Both the position numbers and the translations under genes were made by a program. From assembly GCF_009725995.1 (NCBI RefSeq), contig NZ_RCNS01000002.1:62001-126000 (forward strand): 64,000 nt of DNA, written 5' to 3'. Below the pieces are notes generated by a model, which was not told the DNA's origin, searched no databases, and saw only the letters and a list, made by a program, of their open reading frames with translations. Shown here one piece after another: positions 19,499 to 28,301 of this stretch; the first letter of the stretch is position 1; each line of letters starts with the position of its first letter. This DNA comes from Zobellia laminariae. GTDB taxonomy: Bacteria; Bacteroidota; Bacteroidia; Flavobacteriales; Flavobacteriaceae.

Positions 19499-21337
19499 AT
19501 GAAGTTTTTTGTACTTACTTGTGCACTTGTTTTTGTGTTAGGTTCTTGTACAAAAAAAGGAAGTACTAAGAATTATCTGCTTGAAGGTAATTTAAAGAAA
19601 TGGCAGCCTGTAACCCTAACTTTTAGTGGACCAGAAGTATCTGAAACAGACTCTATAAATCCGTTTTTAGACTATTCATTATTGGTTAACTTCTCAAATA
19701 AAGATACCACCTATACAGTTCACGGTTATTTTGCTGCAGATGGCGATGCGGCCAACTCTAGTGCTGATGCGGGAAATAAATGGCAGGTAAAATTTTCTCC
19801 TGGTAAAACTGGTGAATGGGATTTTAAAGCCTATTTGATGGAAGGAAAAAATATTGCCGTCAAGCAATTCTCCCTGCCCAAAAAGAATAAAAGCATTTTG
19901 GATATAAAAGGAAACTTTGAAGTACAACCTATAGATTCAACCGAAAGTGGATTTTATAGCAAAGGCATGCTCGTTTATAACGGCACGCATTACCTCAAGC
20001 AAAGTGAAACGGGAAAGCCTTTTTTGAAAAATGGAGTAGGTAGTCCTGAGAACTTTTTGGCCTATTCTGAATTTGATGGAACTTACGATAATGGAGGACC
20101 GGATACGCCAACATTAGAAGACGGCCTTCATGAATACCCTACACATGTGGATGATTGGAAGGATTCAGACCCAGTATGGGGCTTTAATAATGGCAAAGGA
20201 ATTATAGGAGCCCTTAATTATTTGTCTAATAAAGGAATGAACAGTCTTTATTTTCTTGTTATGAACGAAAATGGAGATGGAAATGATGTATGGCCATGGA
20301 TAGCGCCTAAAGAGCAAACAAGATATGATGTAAGTAAACTAGACCAATGGGAAACTGTTTTCACTCATATGGATAAACTGGGAATGGCCATGAATGTTTT
20401 TACTCAAGAAACAGAGAATGATACGGTTTTGAACAAGGGTGAATTAGGACTTGAACGGAAACTATTTTATAAAGAATTAGTAGCTCGTTTTGGCCATCAT
20501 TTAGGTGTTGTTTGGAATTTAGGGGAAGAAACCAATCGTAGCCCAGAGCAGTTGAAAAGTTATGCAGATTATATTCGCAAAATTGACCCTTACAATCATC
20601 CTATAGCGGTTCATAATCATGTCCGAGTTACGGGAGAACGAAGAGAAGGTAGGCCTTTAGACCCTATAAAAGAAACATTCACGCCTATGTTAGGATATCG
20701 TAATTTTGAAATCCCATCTTTACAGATGTATGATACTACAGAGGTCCATAAGGAAGTGAAAAAGTGGTTGGATTTATCTGTAAAGAAAAAAAGACCATGG
20801 GTAGTTTACCTTGATGAAATTGGTCATTGGGATATTGGCGTAACTACGGATACTGCCGCCAATAATAACCATGACATGGTCATGCACAGCAGTCTTTGGG
20901 GAAGCCTAATGTCCGGGGCGGCCGGTACTTCCTGGTATTTTGGCGGTAAGGATATGCCTAATAATGATATCTCTGCAGAAGATTTTAGAGCGCGTGATAC
21001 TTGGTGGGATATTAGCAATAATGCCCGGAAGTTTTTCGAAGACCACTTGCCGTATGAAACAATGCAAAATCATGACGAATTGTTGAGTAACGATAAAGCG
21101 TACTGTTTTGCTAAAAAGGATGAAATTTACGTAGTGTATTTGCCAAAGAATGAGACTACCGATCTTTCCATAGGCGATGGTGCTTTTACAATTGCTTTTT
21201 ATGACCCTAAAGCAGGAGGAATGTTGTTTGACAAGCAAAACGAAGGTTGGAAAATAACCAAACCTAACAGTGTAGAATTATCAGCCTACAATGGGCAAAA
21301 AGAGAAAGATTGGGTAATTGTTATAGCGAGAAAGTAA
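19499..21337 (+). CDS. DUF5060-containing putative glycoside hydrolase, lipoprotein
   Basis: About 612 residues from the ATG at 19499; the ATG at 19481 gives a poor signal. The signal MKFFVLTCALVFVLGSC ends in a lipobox (L-G-S-C). The DUF5060 beta-sandwich (about residues 30-140, WQPVTLTFSGPEVSE to KTGEWDFKAYL) is followed by a TIM-barrel-like catalytic region. There GVVWNLGEETNRSPEQLK holds a candidate acid Glu and VVYLDEIGHWD a second Glu. The end (DTWWDISNNARKFFEDHLP) resembles the collagen-binding-like C-terminal domain often attached to such enzymes. It is a probable surface or periplasmic glycosidase of unknown specificity. It stands alone between two regions of different orientation or function. 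Confidence 0.8.
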   Translation: MKFFVLTCALVFVLGSCTKKGSTKNYLLEGNLKKWQPVTLTFSGPEVSETDSINPFLDYSLLVNFSNKDTTYTVHGYFAADGDAANSSADAGNKWQVKFSPGKTGEWDFKAYLMEGKNIAVKQFSLPKKNKSILDIKGNFEVQPIDSTESGFYSKGMLVYNGTHYLKQSETGKPFLKNGVGSPENFLAYSEFDGTYDNGGPDTPTLEDGLHEYPTHVDDWKDSDPVWGFNNGKGIIGALNYLSNKGMNSLYFLVMNENGDGNDVWPWIAPKEQTRYDVSKLDQWETVFTHMDKLGMAMNVFTQETENDTVLNKGELGLERKLFYKELVARFGHHLGVVWNLGEETNRSPEQLKSYADYIRKIDPYNHPIAVHNHVRVTGERREGRPLDPIKETFTPMLGYRNFEIPSLQMYDTTEVHKEVKKWLDLSVKKKRPWVVYLDEIGHWDIGVTTDTAANNNHDMVMHSSLWGSLMSGAAGTSWYFGGKDMPNNDISAEDFRARDTWWDISNNARKFFEDHLPYETMQNHDELLSNDKAYCFAKKDEIYVVYLPKNETTDLSIGDGAFTIAFYDPKAGGMLFDKQNEGWKITKPNSVELSAYNGQKEKDWVIVIARK

Positions 21338-21426
21338 TATCTTGCATGTAAATTGAAAATCGATTTTATATCAATAGATCCCTAAAAACTGACTAACATC
21401 TCATGTCAGGTAGATAATTTATTTTT

Positions 21427-22149
21427 ATGAGGAATTTTTATAGTACGCTTTTCTTATTTGTTTTTTTAGTGTCTTGTGGTGACAATCCAAAAGCAGAAAA
21501 GAATGCAGAGAAAAATGAAGATGTAGTTACAAAGCAGGTGGATACGGTAGTTAAAGAAAAAGAAGTTCCCAAGAAAACATTTAAGACTTTTGAAAAGTTG
21601 GCGGATACTACATTTGTTCGTTTAGCAGATTTTAGTGATGGTTTTGGTTATGAATTACGATATGCTACCAAAAATAATTTTCTTAAAGAAAAAGTTTACG
21701 ATTGCCCGGAATGTTACACACGGGTGATAACGGCAAAGGCTTTATTAAAAGCTAATGAAGATTTCAAAAAAAGCGGCGTACGCATAAAGTTCTTTGATTG
21801 CTACCGTCCAAATTCTGTACAATACAAGATGTGGAAAATAGTACCCAATCCGCAATATGTAGCCAACCCTAAAAAAGGCTCTATTCATAATAAAGGAGGT
21901 GCCGTAGATATTACTTTGGAATCTTTAGATGGCGAAGAACTGGATATGGGAACCGATTTTGATTTTTTTGGAAAACGGGCTTATCATGATAATTTTGATT
22001 TACCAAAAGAGATATTGGCCAATAGAAAACTTTTAAAGGAAACGATGGAGAAGCATGGGTTTTGGTCTACAAGAACAGAATGGTGGCATTATAATTTAGA
22101 CGGGGCGCATAAGTATCCGATAGCAAATTTTAAATGGGATTGTAATTAA
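21427..22149 (+). CDS. VanX-like D-alanyl-D-alanine dipeptidase (M15D), lipoprotein
   Basis: A 240-residue protein with signal and lipobox MRNFYSTLFLFVFLVSC. The M15 zinc motif S-I-H-N-K-G-G-A-V-D gives the His and Asp ligands. The late T-E-W-W-H-Y gives the catalytic Glu and third His ligand. FFDCYRPNSVQYKMW is the arginine-containing substrate segment of VanX/DdpX enzymes. It probably trims D-Ala-D-Ala released from peptidoglycan in the periplasm for recycling; there is no vanHA partner, so it is not a resistance cluster. Its stop overlaps an ATG of the following esterase frame. Confidence 0.9.
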   Translation: MRNFYSTLFLFVFLVSCGDNPKAEKNAEKNEDVVTKQVDTVVKEKEVPKKTFKTFEKLADTTFVRLADFSDGFGYELRYATKNNFLKEKVYDCPECYTRVITAKALLKANEDFKKSGVRIKFFDCYRPNSVQYKMWKIVPNPQYVANPKKGSIHNKGGAVDITLESLDGEELDMGTDFDFFGKRAYHDNFDLPKEILANRKLLKETMEKHGFWSTRTEWWHYNLDGAHKYPIANFKWDCN

Positions 22150-22163
22150 TGATAGTATTTAAG

Positions 22164-23078
22164 ATGAAAAAACTAATATTCCTTACCGTATTTGCAATGA
22201 GTGTAAACGTATTTTCACAAGACACCATAATACCTTTATGGCCAAAAGACAAGATACCAAACCACGTGGTATCTGATGAAAAAGAAGAGCATGTAATAGA
22301 AGATATTTTACGTATTAGTAAAGTTCAAGAGCCAACAATTGAAGTGTATTTGCCTTCAAAAAAGAACGCTACTGGCCAGGCGATGGTAATTTTTCCTGGA
22401 GGCGGATATCGTATTTTGGCTTATGATTGGGAAGGTATTGATATAGCCAAATTCTTGAACAGTAAAGGCATAGCAGGCATTGTAGTGAAGTATCGTCTTC
22501 CTTCACCGGTATCTCAGACTAATCAAGAAGATGTACCGTTAATTGATGCACAACGTGCATTACGTTTAGTTAGGAGCAAAGCAGAAGAGTTTAATATAGA
22601 CCCCAATGAGATTGGCGCTATGGGCTTTTCAGCTGGAGGACATTTAGCGTCTACGTTAGGAACTCATTTTGATGAAAAAGTATACACGCCAATTGATGAA
22701 GCAGATAAACTGAGTGCAAGACCAGATTTTCTGACCTTATGTTACCCGGTAATTACATTTAATCAATCATCTACACACAAAGGTTCTCAGAATAATTTAC
22801 TTGGTAATAAACCAAAACCAGGAGCGGTTGAACGTTTTAGTAACGAGAAACAAGTATCGGCTAATACGCCGCCTACCTTTTTGCTGCATGCAACTGATGA
22901 TGCATCAGTTCCTGTAGAAAATAGCTTGGTATTTTATAAGGCTTTGGTAGAAAATAATGTTCCCGCTGCATTACACGTGTTTCCAACAGGAGGTCACGGT
23001 TTTGCTTTGGGGCTACAAGACCCATATTTAAGAACCTGGCCAGAGCTTTTATTTGGTTGGATGGAGAGTCTAAAGTAG
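22164..23078 (+). CDS. Exported alpha/beta hydrolase (BD-FAE-like esterase)
   Basis: 304 residues from the ATG at 22164, which gives the signal MKKLIFLTVFAMSVNVFSQ. An ATG at 22149 overlaps the previous stop and would add five residues; coupling to that start is possible. Signatures are the oxyanion FPGGGYRILA, the nucleophile G-F-S-A-G-G, the acid in LLHATDDASVP and the His in TGGHGFALG. This is the feruloyl/acetyl-xylan-type esterase-like family of secreted hydrolases. It is possibly an esterase on acylated polysaccharide. Confidence 0.85.
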   Translation: MKKLIFLTVFAMSVNVFSQDTIIPLWPKDKIPNHVVSDEKEEHVIEDILRISKVQEPTIEVYLPSKKNATGQAMVIFPGGGYRILAYDWEGIDIAKFLNSKGIAGIVVKYRLPSPVSQTNQEDVPLIDAQRALRLVRSKAEEFNIDPNEIGAMGFSAGGHLASTLGTHFDEKVYTPIDEADKLSARPDFLTLCYPVITFNQSSTHKGSQNNLLGNKPKPGAVERFSNEKQVSANTPPTFLLHATDDASVPVENSLVFYKALVENNVPAALHVFPTGGHGFALGLQDPYLRTWPELLFGWMESLK

Positions 23079-23125
23079 TTGTAGCATTTTTCAAAAAAGA
23101 TAACAGAATATCTGTCTAACTTTTA

Positions 23126-23133
23126 TATTTTTG
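23126..23133 (+). promoter_or_regulatory. -7 promoter box of tRNA-Pro
   Basis: TATTTTTG matches the Bacteroidota primary-sigma -7 consensus TAnnTTTG and lies 12 bp before the tRNA. It calibrates the promoter boxes called elsewhere in this window. Confidence 0.65.
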
Positions 23134-23144
23134 CAATCCAAATT

Positions 23145-23218
23145 CGGGATGTAGCGCAGTCCGGTAGCGTACACGCCTGGGGGGCGTGGGGTCGCAGGTT
23201 CAAATCCTGTCATCCCGA
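23145..23218 (+). tRNA. tRNA-Pro (anticodon GGG)
   Basis: Full cloverleaf by eye over 74 nt: acceptor CGGGATG / CATCCCG, D stem GCGC/GCGT, anticodon stem CACGC/GCGTG with loop CTGGGGG (anticodon GGG), five-base variable loop, T stem GCAGG/CCTGT around TTCAAAT, discriminator A. The CCA end is not encoded. Confidence 0.97.
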
Positions 23219-23241
23219 CTAATCACAATTAATGTGGTTCC

Positions 23242-23279
23242 AAAGCACTGTAAACTATTTAGTTCACAGTGCTTTTTGT
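23242..23279. terminator. Rho-independent terminator after tRNA-Pro
   Basis: AAAGCACTGT (23242-23251) pairs with ACAGTGCTTT (23266-23275), followed by TTTGTT. It lies between the tRNA (+) and the carbamoyltransferase (-), and can serve both. Confidence 0.8.
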
Positions 23280-23299
23280 TTTACTGTATTTGTTTGATA

Positions 23300-24997
23300 T
23301 CAACTATTTCGCTTGCGCAATAGATAATTGCCTATAGCCAGATAGTCCAATCCTGTAGAATAAAAACACCGTAAAGCATCTTTTGGCGATTCTACAACAG
23401 GTTCCCCCTGAACATTAAAACTTGTGTTTAATACAACGGGAATTCCGGTTCTTTCTCCCAGTTTTTGTATTACTTCATGATATCTTGGATGCAATTCTTT
23501 TTTTACCGTTTGTAATCGTGCACTGCCATCAACATGTGTAATGGCGGGAATTAGATGTTGTTTGTCTTTTAAAACATTACAAACTTTTAGCATAAAGGGA
23601 GCTTCTACTTTTAAATCAAAAAAATCTTTATATGATTCTACAAGAGCGGAGGGAGCAAAGGGTCTATAGGCCTCCCTGAACTTCACTTCGGCATTAATTT
23701 TATCTTTCATTTGAGGAAAGGCAGGATTTGCCAAAATACTTCGGCTGCCCAGTGCTCTGGGACCAATCTCCATAGGACCTTGAAACCATCCTATAATATT
23801 TCCTTCAGCCAATAAATCGGCTGTTTTTTGACAGATATCGTCTATGTATTCGGCTTCTAATTTGGCTCCGTCAATAACTTTTTTTATTTCTTCATTAGTA
23901 TAACTTGTTCCTACGTAGGGGTTATCGTGTATAAAATTTCGTGGATTGCCCAGAATGCCATTGTATAAATAGTAGGCTGCTCCAATTGCTGTGCCATTAT
24001 CTCCCGCCGCGGGCATTACGTATATATCATCAAACGGACTTTCCCTAACAATCCTTCCGTTTACAACGCTGTTTAATGAAACACCTCCCGAGAGCACTAA
24101 AAATTTAGCATTTGTTTTCTGATATAAAATCTGGCATATTTCTAATAGACGTTCTTCCAATACTTTTTGAAAGGCAGCCGCTACATCCATATGATGTTGT
24201 TCAAATTCTTCGCCGTGTACACGCGGCTTACCAAAAGTTTTGTAGAATTTATCCGAACACCTTTTACCAACAATATGCTGATAGTTAAAATAGCTTAGAT
24301 CAATTTTTATTTTCCCGCTTTTATCTACTGTAACAAGTTTTCTTACTTCATCAATAAACGTATTGGGGTTTCCCATTGGGGCTAGTCCCATTGTTTTACC
24401 TTCATCGTAGTTAGGTCTAAAGCCACAAAATTCGGTTACCGCTTCGTAAAAAGAACCCAAGGAATGCGGAAAGTAGCTCTGTTCAAAACGGGTTACCGTA
24501 TTGTTTTTTCCATAACCTAACCAAGAAGTGGCCCATTCACCAGAACCATCAATTCCCAAAAGAGCAGCCTCTTCATAAGGTGATACAAAAAATGAACCTG
24601 CTACGTGAGTAAGATGGTGTTCTATAAAATGTACTTTCGGACCTTTTTCTTTTGATTTGAATTGCTGCCCGTACCAAATCCAAAAACGGCGCTGTTTAGC
24701 ATAGGCATTAACTAAGTAATGGCCAATAAAAGGCATAAAACTACCAAGATGTTTAAATAGATAAACTAATTTCTGTTTCCAATTGGTAGTCGGTTTTATA
24801 GAAACTGCAATATGGTCAATATCTTCATAAGATATATTGGCCAATTTTAAACAACGTTCAATAGCCATTATAGGAAAAGCCTGTGTATGCTTATCTCTAT
24901 TTAATCGTTCTTCTTCAATTGCTGCTATTAGTTTTCCGTCTTTTACTATACAAGCCGTTGAATCATGAAAATAATAGTTGAGGCCCAGAATGATCAT
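23300..24997 (-). CDS. Carbamoyltransferase (NodU/CmcH family)
   Basis: A 565-residue cytoplasmic enzyme. The N-terminal Kae1/TobZ-like ASKHA domain shows LNYYFHDSTACIVKDG, IAAIEEERLNRDKHTQAFP, the metal-binding HHLTHVAGSF and LLGIDGSGEW. LSGGVSLNSVVNGR and the C-terminal YrdC-like/carbamoyltransferase signature GPRALGSRSILANP with VVLNTSFNVQGEPVVE complete it. Members transfer carbamoyl from carbamoyl phosphate to hydroxyls of sugars or antibiotics. The gene stands alone with no biosynthetic cluster next to it, so the acceptor (perhaps a surface glycan) is unknown. Confidence 0.92.
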   Translation of the reverse strand: MIILGLNYYFHDSTACIVKDGKLIAAIEEERLNRDKHTQAFPIMAIERCLKLANISYEDIDHIAVSIKPTTNWKQKLVYLFKHLGSFMPFIGHYLVNAYAKQRRFWIWYGQQFKSKEKGPKVHFIEHHLTHVAGSFFVSPYEEAALLGIDGSGEWATSWLGYGKNNTVTRFEQSYFPHSLGSFYEAVTEFCGFRPNYDEGKTMGLAPMGNPNTFIDEVRKLVTVDKSGKIKIDLSYFNYQHIVGKRCSDKFYKTFGKPRVHGEEFEQHHMDVAAAFQKVLEERLLEICQILYQKTNAKFLVLSGGVSLNSVVNGRIVRESPFDDIYVMPAAGDNGTAIGAAYYLYNGILGNPRNFIHDNPYVGTSYTNEEIKKVIDGAKLEAEYIDDICQKTADLLAEGNIIGWFQGPMEIGPRALGSRSILANPAFPQMKDKINAEVKFREAYRPFAPSALVESYKDFFDLKVEAPFMLKVCNVLKDKQHLIPAITHVDGSARLQTVKKELHPRYHEVIQKLGERTGIPVVLNTSFNVQGEPVVESPKDALRCFYSTGLDYLAIGNYLLRKRNS

Positions 24998-25209
24998 TCG
25001 TAGTGTGGTATTGGTTGATGTAAGTTTAAAAATAGGTCTTTATTAAAAGAGATTATATGATAAATGTCTCTTTTTTAATTGTTTATAAGTACTTTTTCCC
25101 GCTTGTCTTATTTTACTATATTCAATAATAAACAGCCTATGAAGTATTTATAACCAGTTCTTTTAATCTACGGAATTTAATACACTTTACAATTAAAAAG
25201 AAACTATTA
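24998..25209. other. Intergenic region, no gene seen
   Basis: AT-rich spacer between the divergent carbamoyltransferase and sulfatase genes. It has a weak hairpin AAAAGAGA (25045-25052) / TCTCTTTT (25067-25074) followed by a T-run, of unclear use. No coding frame stands out. Confidence 0.5.
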
Positions 25210-25254
25210 CGGCACAGTACAGGACAGGTAAAACAGATAGAGAAATTATATTTG
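25210..25254 (+). promoter_or_regulatory. Rhamnose-regulon operator and promoter of sulfatase gene
   Basis: Motif CGGCA-CAGTA-CAGGA-CA at 25210-25226 and box TATATTTG at 25247-25254, a full TAnnTTTG. The 13-bp core (from 25214) begins 33 bp before the box, as at five other promoters here. The site matches the one between rhaEW and the GntR gene over 13 of 13 core bases. Confidence 0.75.
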
Positions 25255-25376
25255 GTTGTGGTGGGTTATAATGATTAAATAGTTTATTGATTATATTCAG
25301 TGAACAATTAAAATGGAGGAAGCAAATACCACTTTTTAAGTCTTAAACAGCCAAGCATTAAAATAAAATCTAAAAA

Positions 25377-27130
25377 ATGAACAAGTATATCTCATTCTTG
25401 CGGACTTTACTGTCCTTTAGTGTTGTTTTTATATTTTAAATGGATGCCAAACAAAAACTAAAAAAGTCGGAAAAGAAGTTGCCGTTTCTTCAGAAATAGA
25501 ATTGCCCAAACGGCCTAATATTTTGTGGTTGGTTACAGAAGATATGGGACCCTACATTCCTTCTTTTGGAGACTCTACAATAGTAACTCCTAATTTGAGT
25601 CGTTTGGCTAAAGAGGGTGTGATATATCCAAATTTATATTCAACATCGGGAGTTTGTGCCCCGAGTAGGGCAGCCATTACCACTGGAATGTACCCTACGA
25701 GTATTGGTGCCAATGGTATGCGAACTACTTCGTATACAGAGGTTACAGGTTTACCATCTTATGGGGCTGTTCCTCCATCAGAAGCTCGTATGGTAAGTGA
25801 ATTACTGCGAATGAATGGATATTATTGTTCCAATAATGATAAAGAAGACTATCAATTTAAAGCTCCTAAAACTGCTTGGGACGAAAGTAGTCCGTATGCA
25901 CATTGGAGAAATAGAGCCAATAATCAACCATTTTTCTCGGTCTTCAATTTTACCGAAACACACGAGTCTGGCTTATTTGAACCCTATGGTTTTAGAAATA
26001 TAGAAACGAGACATTATCAAGCAGGGGATACAACCTATACTTGGGCAGGGGGTCGCATGTCAGAAGAAGAAACACCTATCCACCTATCCAAAGACACAGA
26101 ATTTTCTATTCCTCCTTATCTGCCAGATACTCCCACAGTGCGACGTGATATGTGGAAGGTATACAACAATATTGCTGAAATGGATAAGCAGGTTGGGGCG
26201 GTATTAAAACAGTTGGAGGAAGATGGACTTTTGGAAAATACGATTATTTTTTTCTACGGAGATCATGGAGGGCCATTACCTAGGGAGAAGCGTTTGGTTT
26301 ATGATTCAGGGTTAAATACTCCTATGATTATTAGATTTCCAAATAAGCAACATTCTGAGACCAAAGATGATGAACTACTCAGTTTTGTAGATTTTGCTCC
26401 TACACTTCTTTCTTTGGTAGGGATTGAACCACCGTCATATATGCAGGGACAAGCTTTTTTAGGGAAGTATAAATCTAAAAATGAACGAGAATATATTCAT
26501 GGTGCAGCAGACCGTTTTGATGGGTTTTCTGATGCAATTCGTGCTGTACGTGATGACCAGTTTAAGTATATACGAAACTACAGACCTAACCAAGGATATT
26601 ATTTGCCAGTTGAATACAGAGAAAGAATACCGACTATGCAAGAGCTGTTGCGTTTACGTGATGAAGGTAGTTTAGATAGCATACAATCCCTTTGGTTTAG
26701 GGAAAGTAAACAGCCTGAGGAATTATATGATTGTAGGAAAGATCCGTACGAAGTAAACAATTTGGCCCAAGATCCTACTTATGATAAAAAACTAAAAGAG
26801 TTACGAACGGAAATGGATGAGTGGCTTAGTGAGATAGGGGATGACCCCAGTCTTTTAGAAAGAGATTTGATTACCAAGTTATGGAACGGTGCGGACAGCC
26901 AGCCTATAACGTCCGAACCAAAAATTGAATCTAAAGATAACTTGATTACAATGAGTTGCTCTACCGTAGGCGCATCTTTAGGTTATAAAATTATTGATAA
27001 AGAAGGAACCATAACAAAAGTATGGAACGTTTATCAAAAGCCTTTCAAAATTCCCGTAGGAAGTAAAGTTGTAGCTCAGGCATATAGAATAGGCTATACG
27101 CCTAGTAAAATAGTTGAGAAAGAATTGTAA
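25377..27130 (+). CDS. S1 family sulfatase, lipoprotein signal out of frame (possible frameshift)
   Basis: The mature domain is intact: RPNILWLVTEDMGPY gives the first metal-binding Asp, and G-V-C-A-P-S-R is the formylglycine motif. FYGDHGGPLPREKR carries the later Asp-His pair, and the end is ELYDCRKDPYEVNNLAQDP. The signal starts at the ATG at 25377 (MNKYISFLRTLLSFSVVFIF), then hits TAA at 25437-25439. The continuation L-N-G-C-Q-T-K, a perfect lipobox, is in the sulfatase frame. One extra T in the run 25434-25437 would join them. So this is a one-base deletion, a sequence error, or recoding. Without repair, translation could start only at poor codons such as TTG 25502, giving a cytoplasmic protein. 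A rhamnose-regulon operator lies upstream, which implies a role on sulfated rhamnan. Confidence 0.85.
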
Positions 27131-27297
27131 TGTCCTCAAAAAGCAGAGTTTACAAATGGAAGCAGTAAAGTTAGATGCTAATAAAGAACTTAGTTAAAAC
27201 ACTGGATTGAAAATTAACAGATAAAGCAATACCAAAATCCTTGGTGCGTTATAGTTCAGATAACGACCCAGATTTAAAAATAACTTTACCTGTCCCT

Positions 27298-28284
27298 ATG
27301 AAAAATATAAAGCTAGTTCTCCATTTTTTTTTGATTCTTTTTATTGTCTCTTGTTCTAATGATATAGATTCTGTCCTTGATGAAAATACAGAGGAAAATC
27401 AAGAAATTATTGAAGATGAAGAATCTGTAGATGATGAAGTTATTGATGAGGAAGAAATTGAAGAAGAAGATTCTGAAGATAATGTTGCGATTACCGAGGA
27501 AGATTTTTTTAATTATGTCTATAAGGGTGAAACAGTAAATATAGATAATTGGACCGGACAGAAAGTAGAAAATACATTAAGCATCACCGCTTCGGGTTCA
27601 GATGGGAACAGTATTAATTTGCTATTCAATACATTTGGCGACCAAGGAAAAATATCTTCATATTCAACAACTGATTTTGATTTTCCTTCATCAGGAAATT
27701 TTGCCTACTTCACGTCTAACTTTTTCACGTTCGAGTTGGTTAATATCGATGAAGTTAATAAAAAGGTTGAGGTTCAATTCTCAGGAAAATTATACGAGGA
27801 TGAGTATGATATAGAATCTGCCTCTCATGAAGTGGAAGGGAGTTTTATAGCCAGTTACGTTGAAAATGAACCTAGTATTGCAAATTTGGGAGCTTATGCC
27901 CAAATAGATGGAGAATCTTGGTATGAAACAGGTAGCTTTCAGACAGGAGGATTTGTTAGTGGTTCTGACATAACACTTCACCAATTAAGTGATAATGAAC
28001 ACCTAATATCTATCACGATTAACCATGAGGAAACGGAAGAAGGTACTTTCATTTTTAATGCAGACAATAGTGTTAATTCAGTTGCCCTTTCGCGTTATGA
28101 TGTAATTGCTCATGAATTTGTATCGTATGAAAGCTCTGGTACCTTGGTTATTACCGCAAAAGAGGTAGGGCCGCAACTAACCCTGTTAAAAGGAAAATTT
28201 AGTCTAACAGGAATAGATAATACGGACAGCACAACCACAGAAGTTACTGATGGTACTTTTTCTCTAGTTTATGCGAATTACTAA
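27298..28284 (+). CDS. Hypothetical lipoprotein with acidic tether
   Basis: 328 residues from the ATG at 27298; the in-frame TTG at 27241 is rejected because the lipoprotein signal begins at MKNIKLVLHFFLILFIVSC. After the Cys comes a stretch of about 45 residues made mostly of Glu and Asp, which looks like a flexible surface tether. The remainder is beta-rich, with repeated short strands (SYSTTDFDFPSSGNFAYF, GSFIASYVENEP, GKFSLTGIDNTD), like small all-beta domains. I do not recognise a family. The gene follows the sulfatase by 167 bp and may belong with it; it could be a surface glycan-binding or metal-binding lipoprotein, but that is a guess. Confidence 0.65.
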   Translation: MKNIKLVLHFFLILFIVSCSNDIDSVLDENTEENQEIIEDEESVDDEVIDEEEIEEEDSEDNVAITEEDFFNYVYKGETVNIDNWTGQKVENTLSITASGSDGNSINLLFNTFGDQGKISSYSTTDFDFPSSGNFAYFTSNFFTFELVNIDEVNKKVEVQFSGKLYEDEYDIESASHEVEGSFIASYVENEPSIANLGAYAQIDGESWYETGSFQTGGFVSGSDITLHQLSDNEHLISITINHEETEEGTFIFNADNSVNSVALSRYDVIAHEFVSYESSGTLVITAKEVGPQLTLLKGKFSLTGIDNTDSTTTEVTDGTFSLVYANY

Positions 28285-28301
28285 AGACAAGATTTATATT
28301 T

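Noticed and set aside
21427..22149. Vancomycin-resistance gene vanX
   Set aside because: The protein is a lipoprotein of the same M15 family, but vanH, vanA and a VanRS pair are absent; recycling of D-Ala-D-Ala is more likely.
25045..25074. Hairpin AAAAGAGA / TCTCTTTT as terminator
   Set aside because: No gene upstream on the + strand needs it, the stem is weak and the loop is 14 nt.
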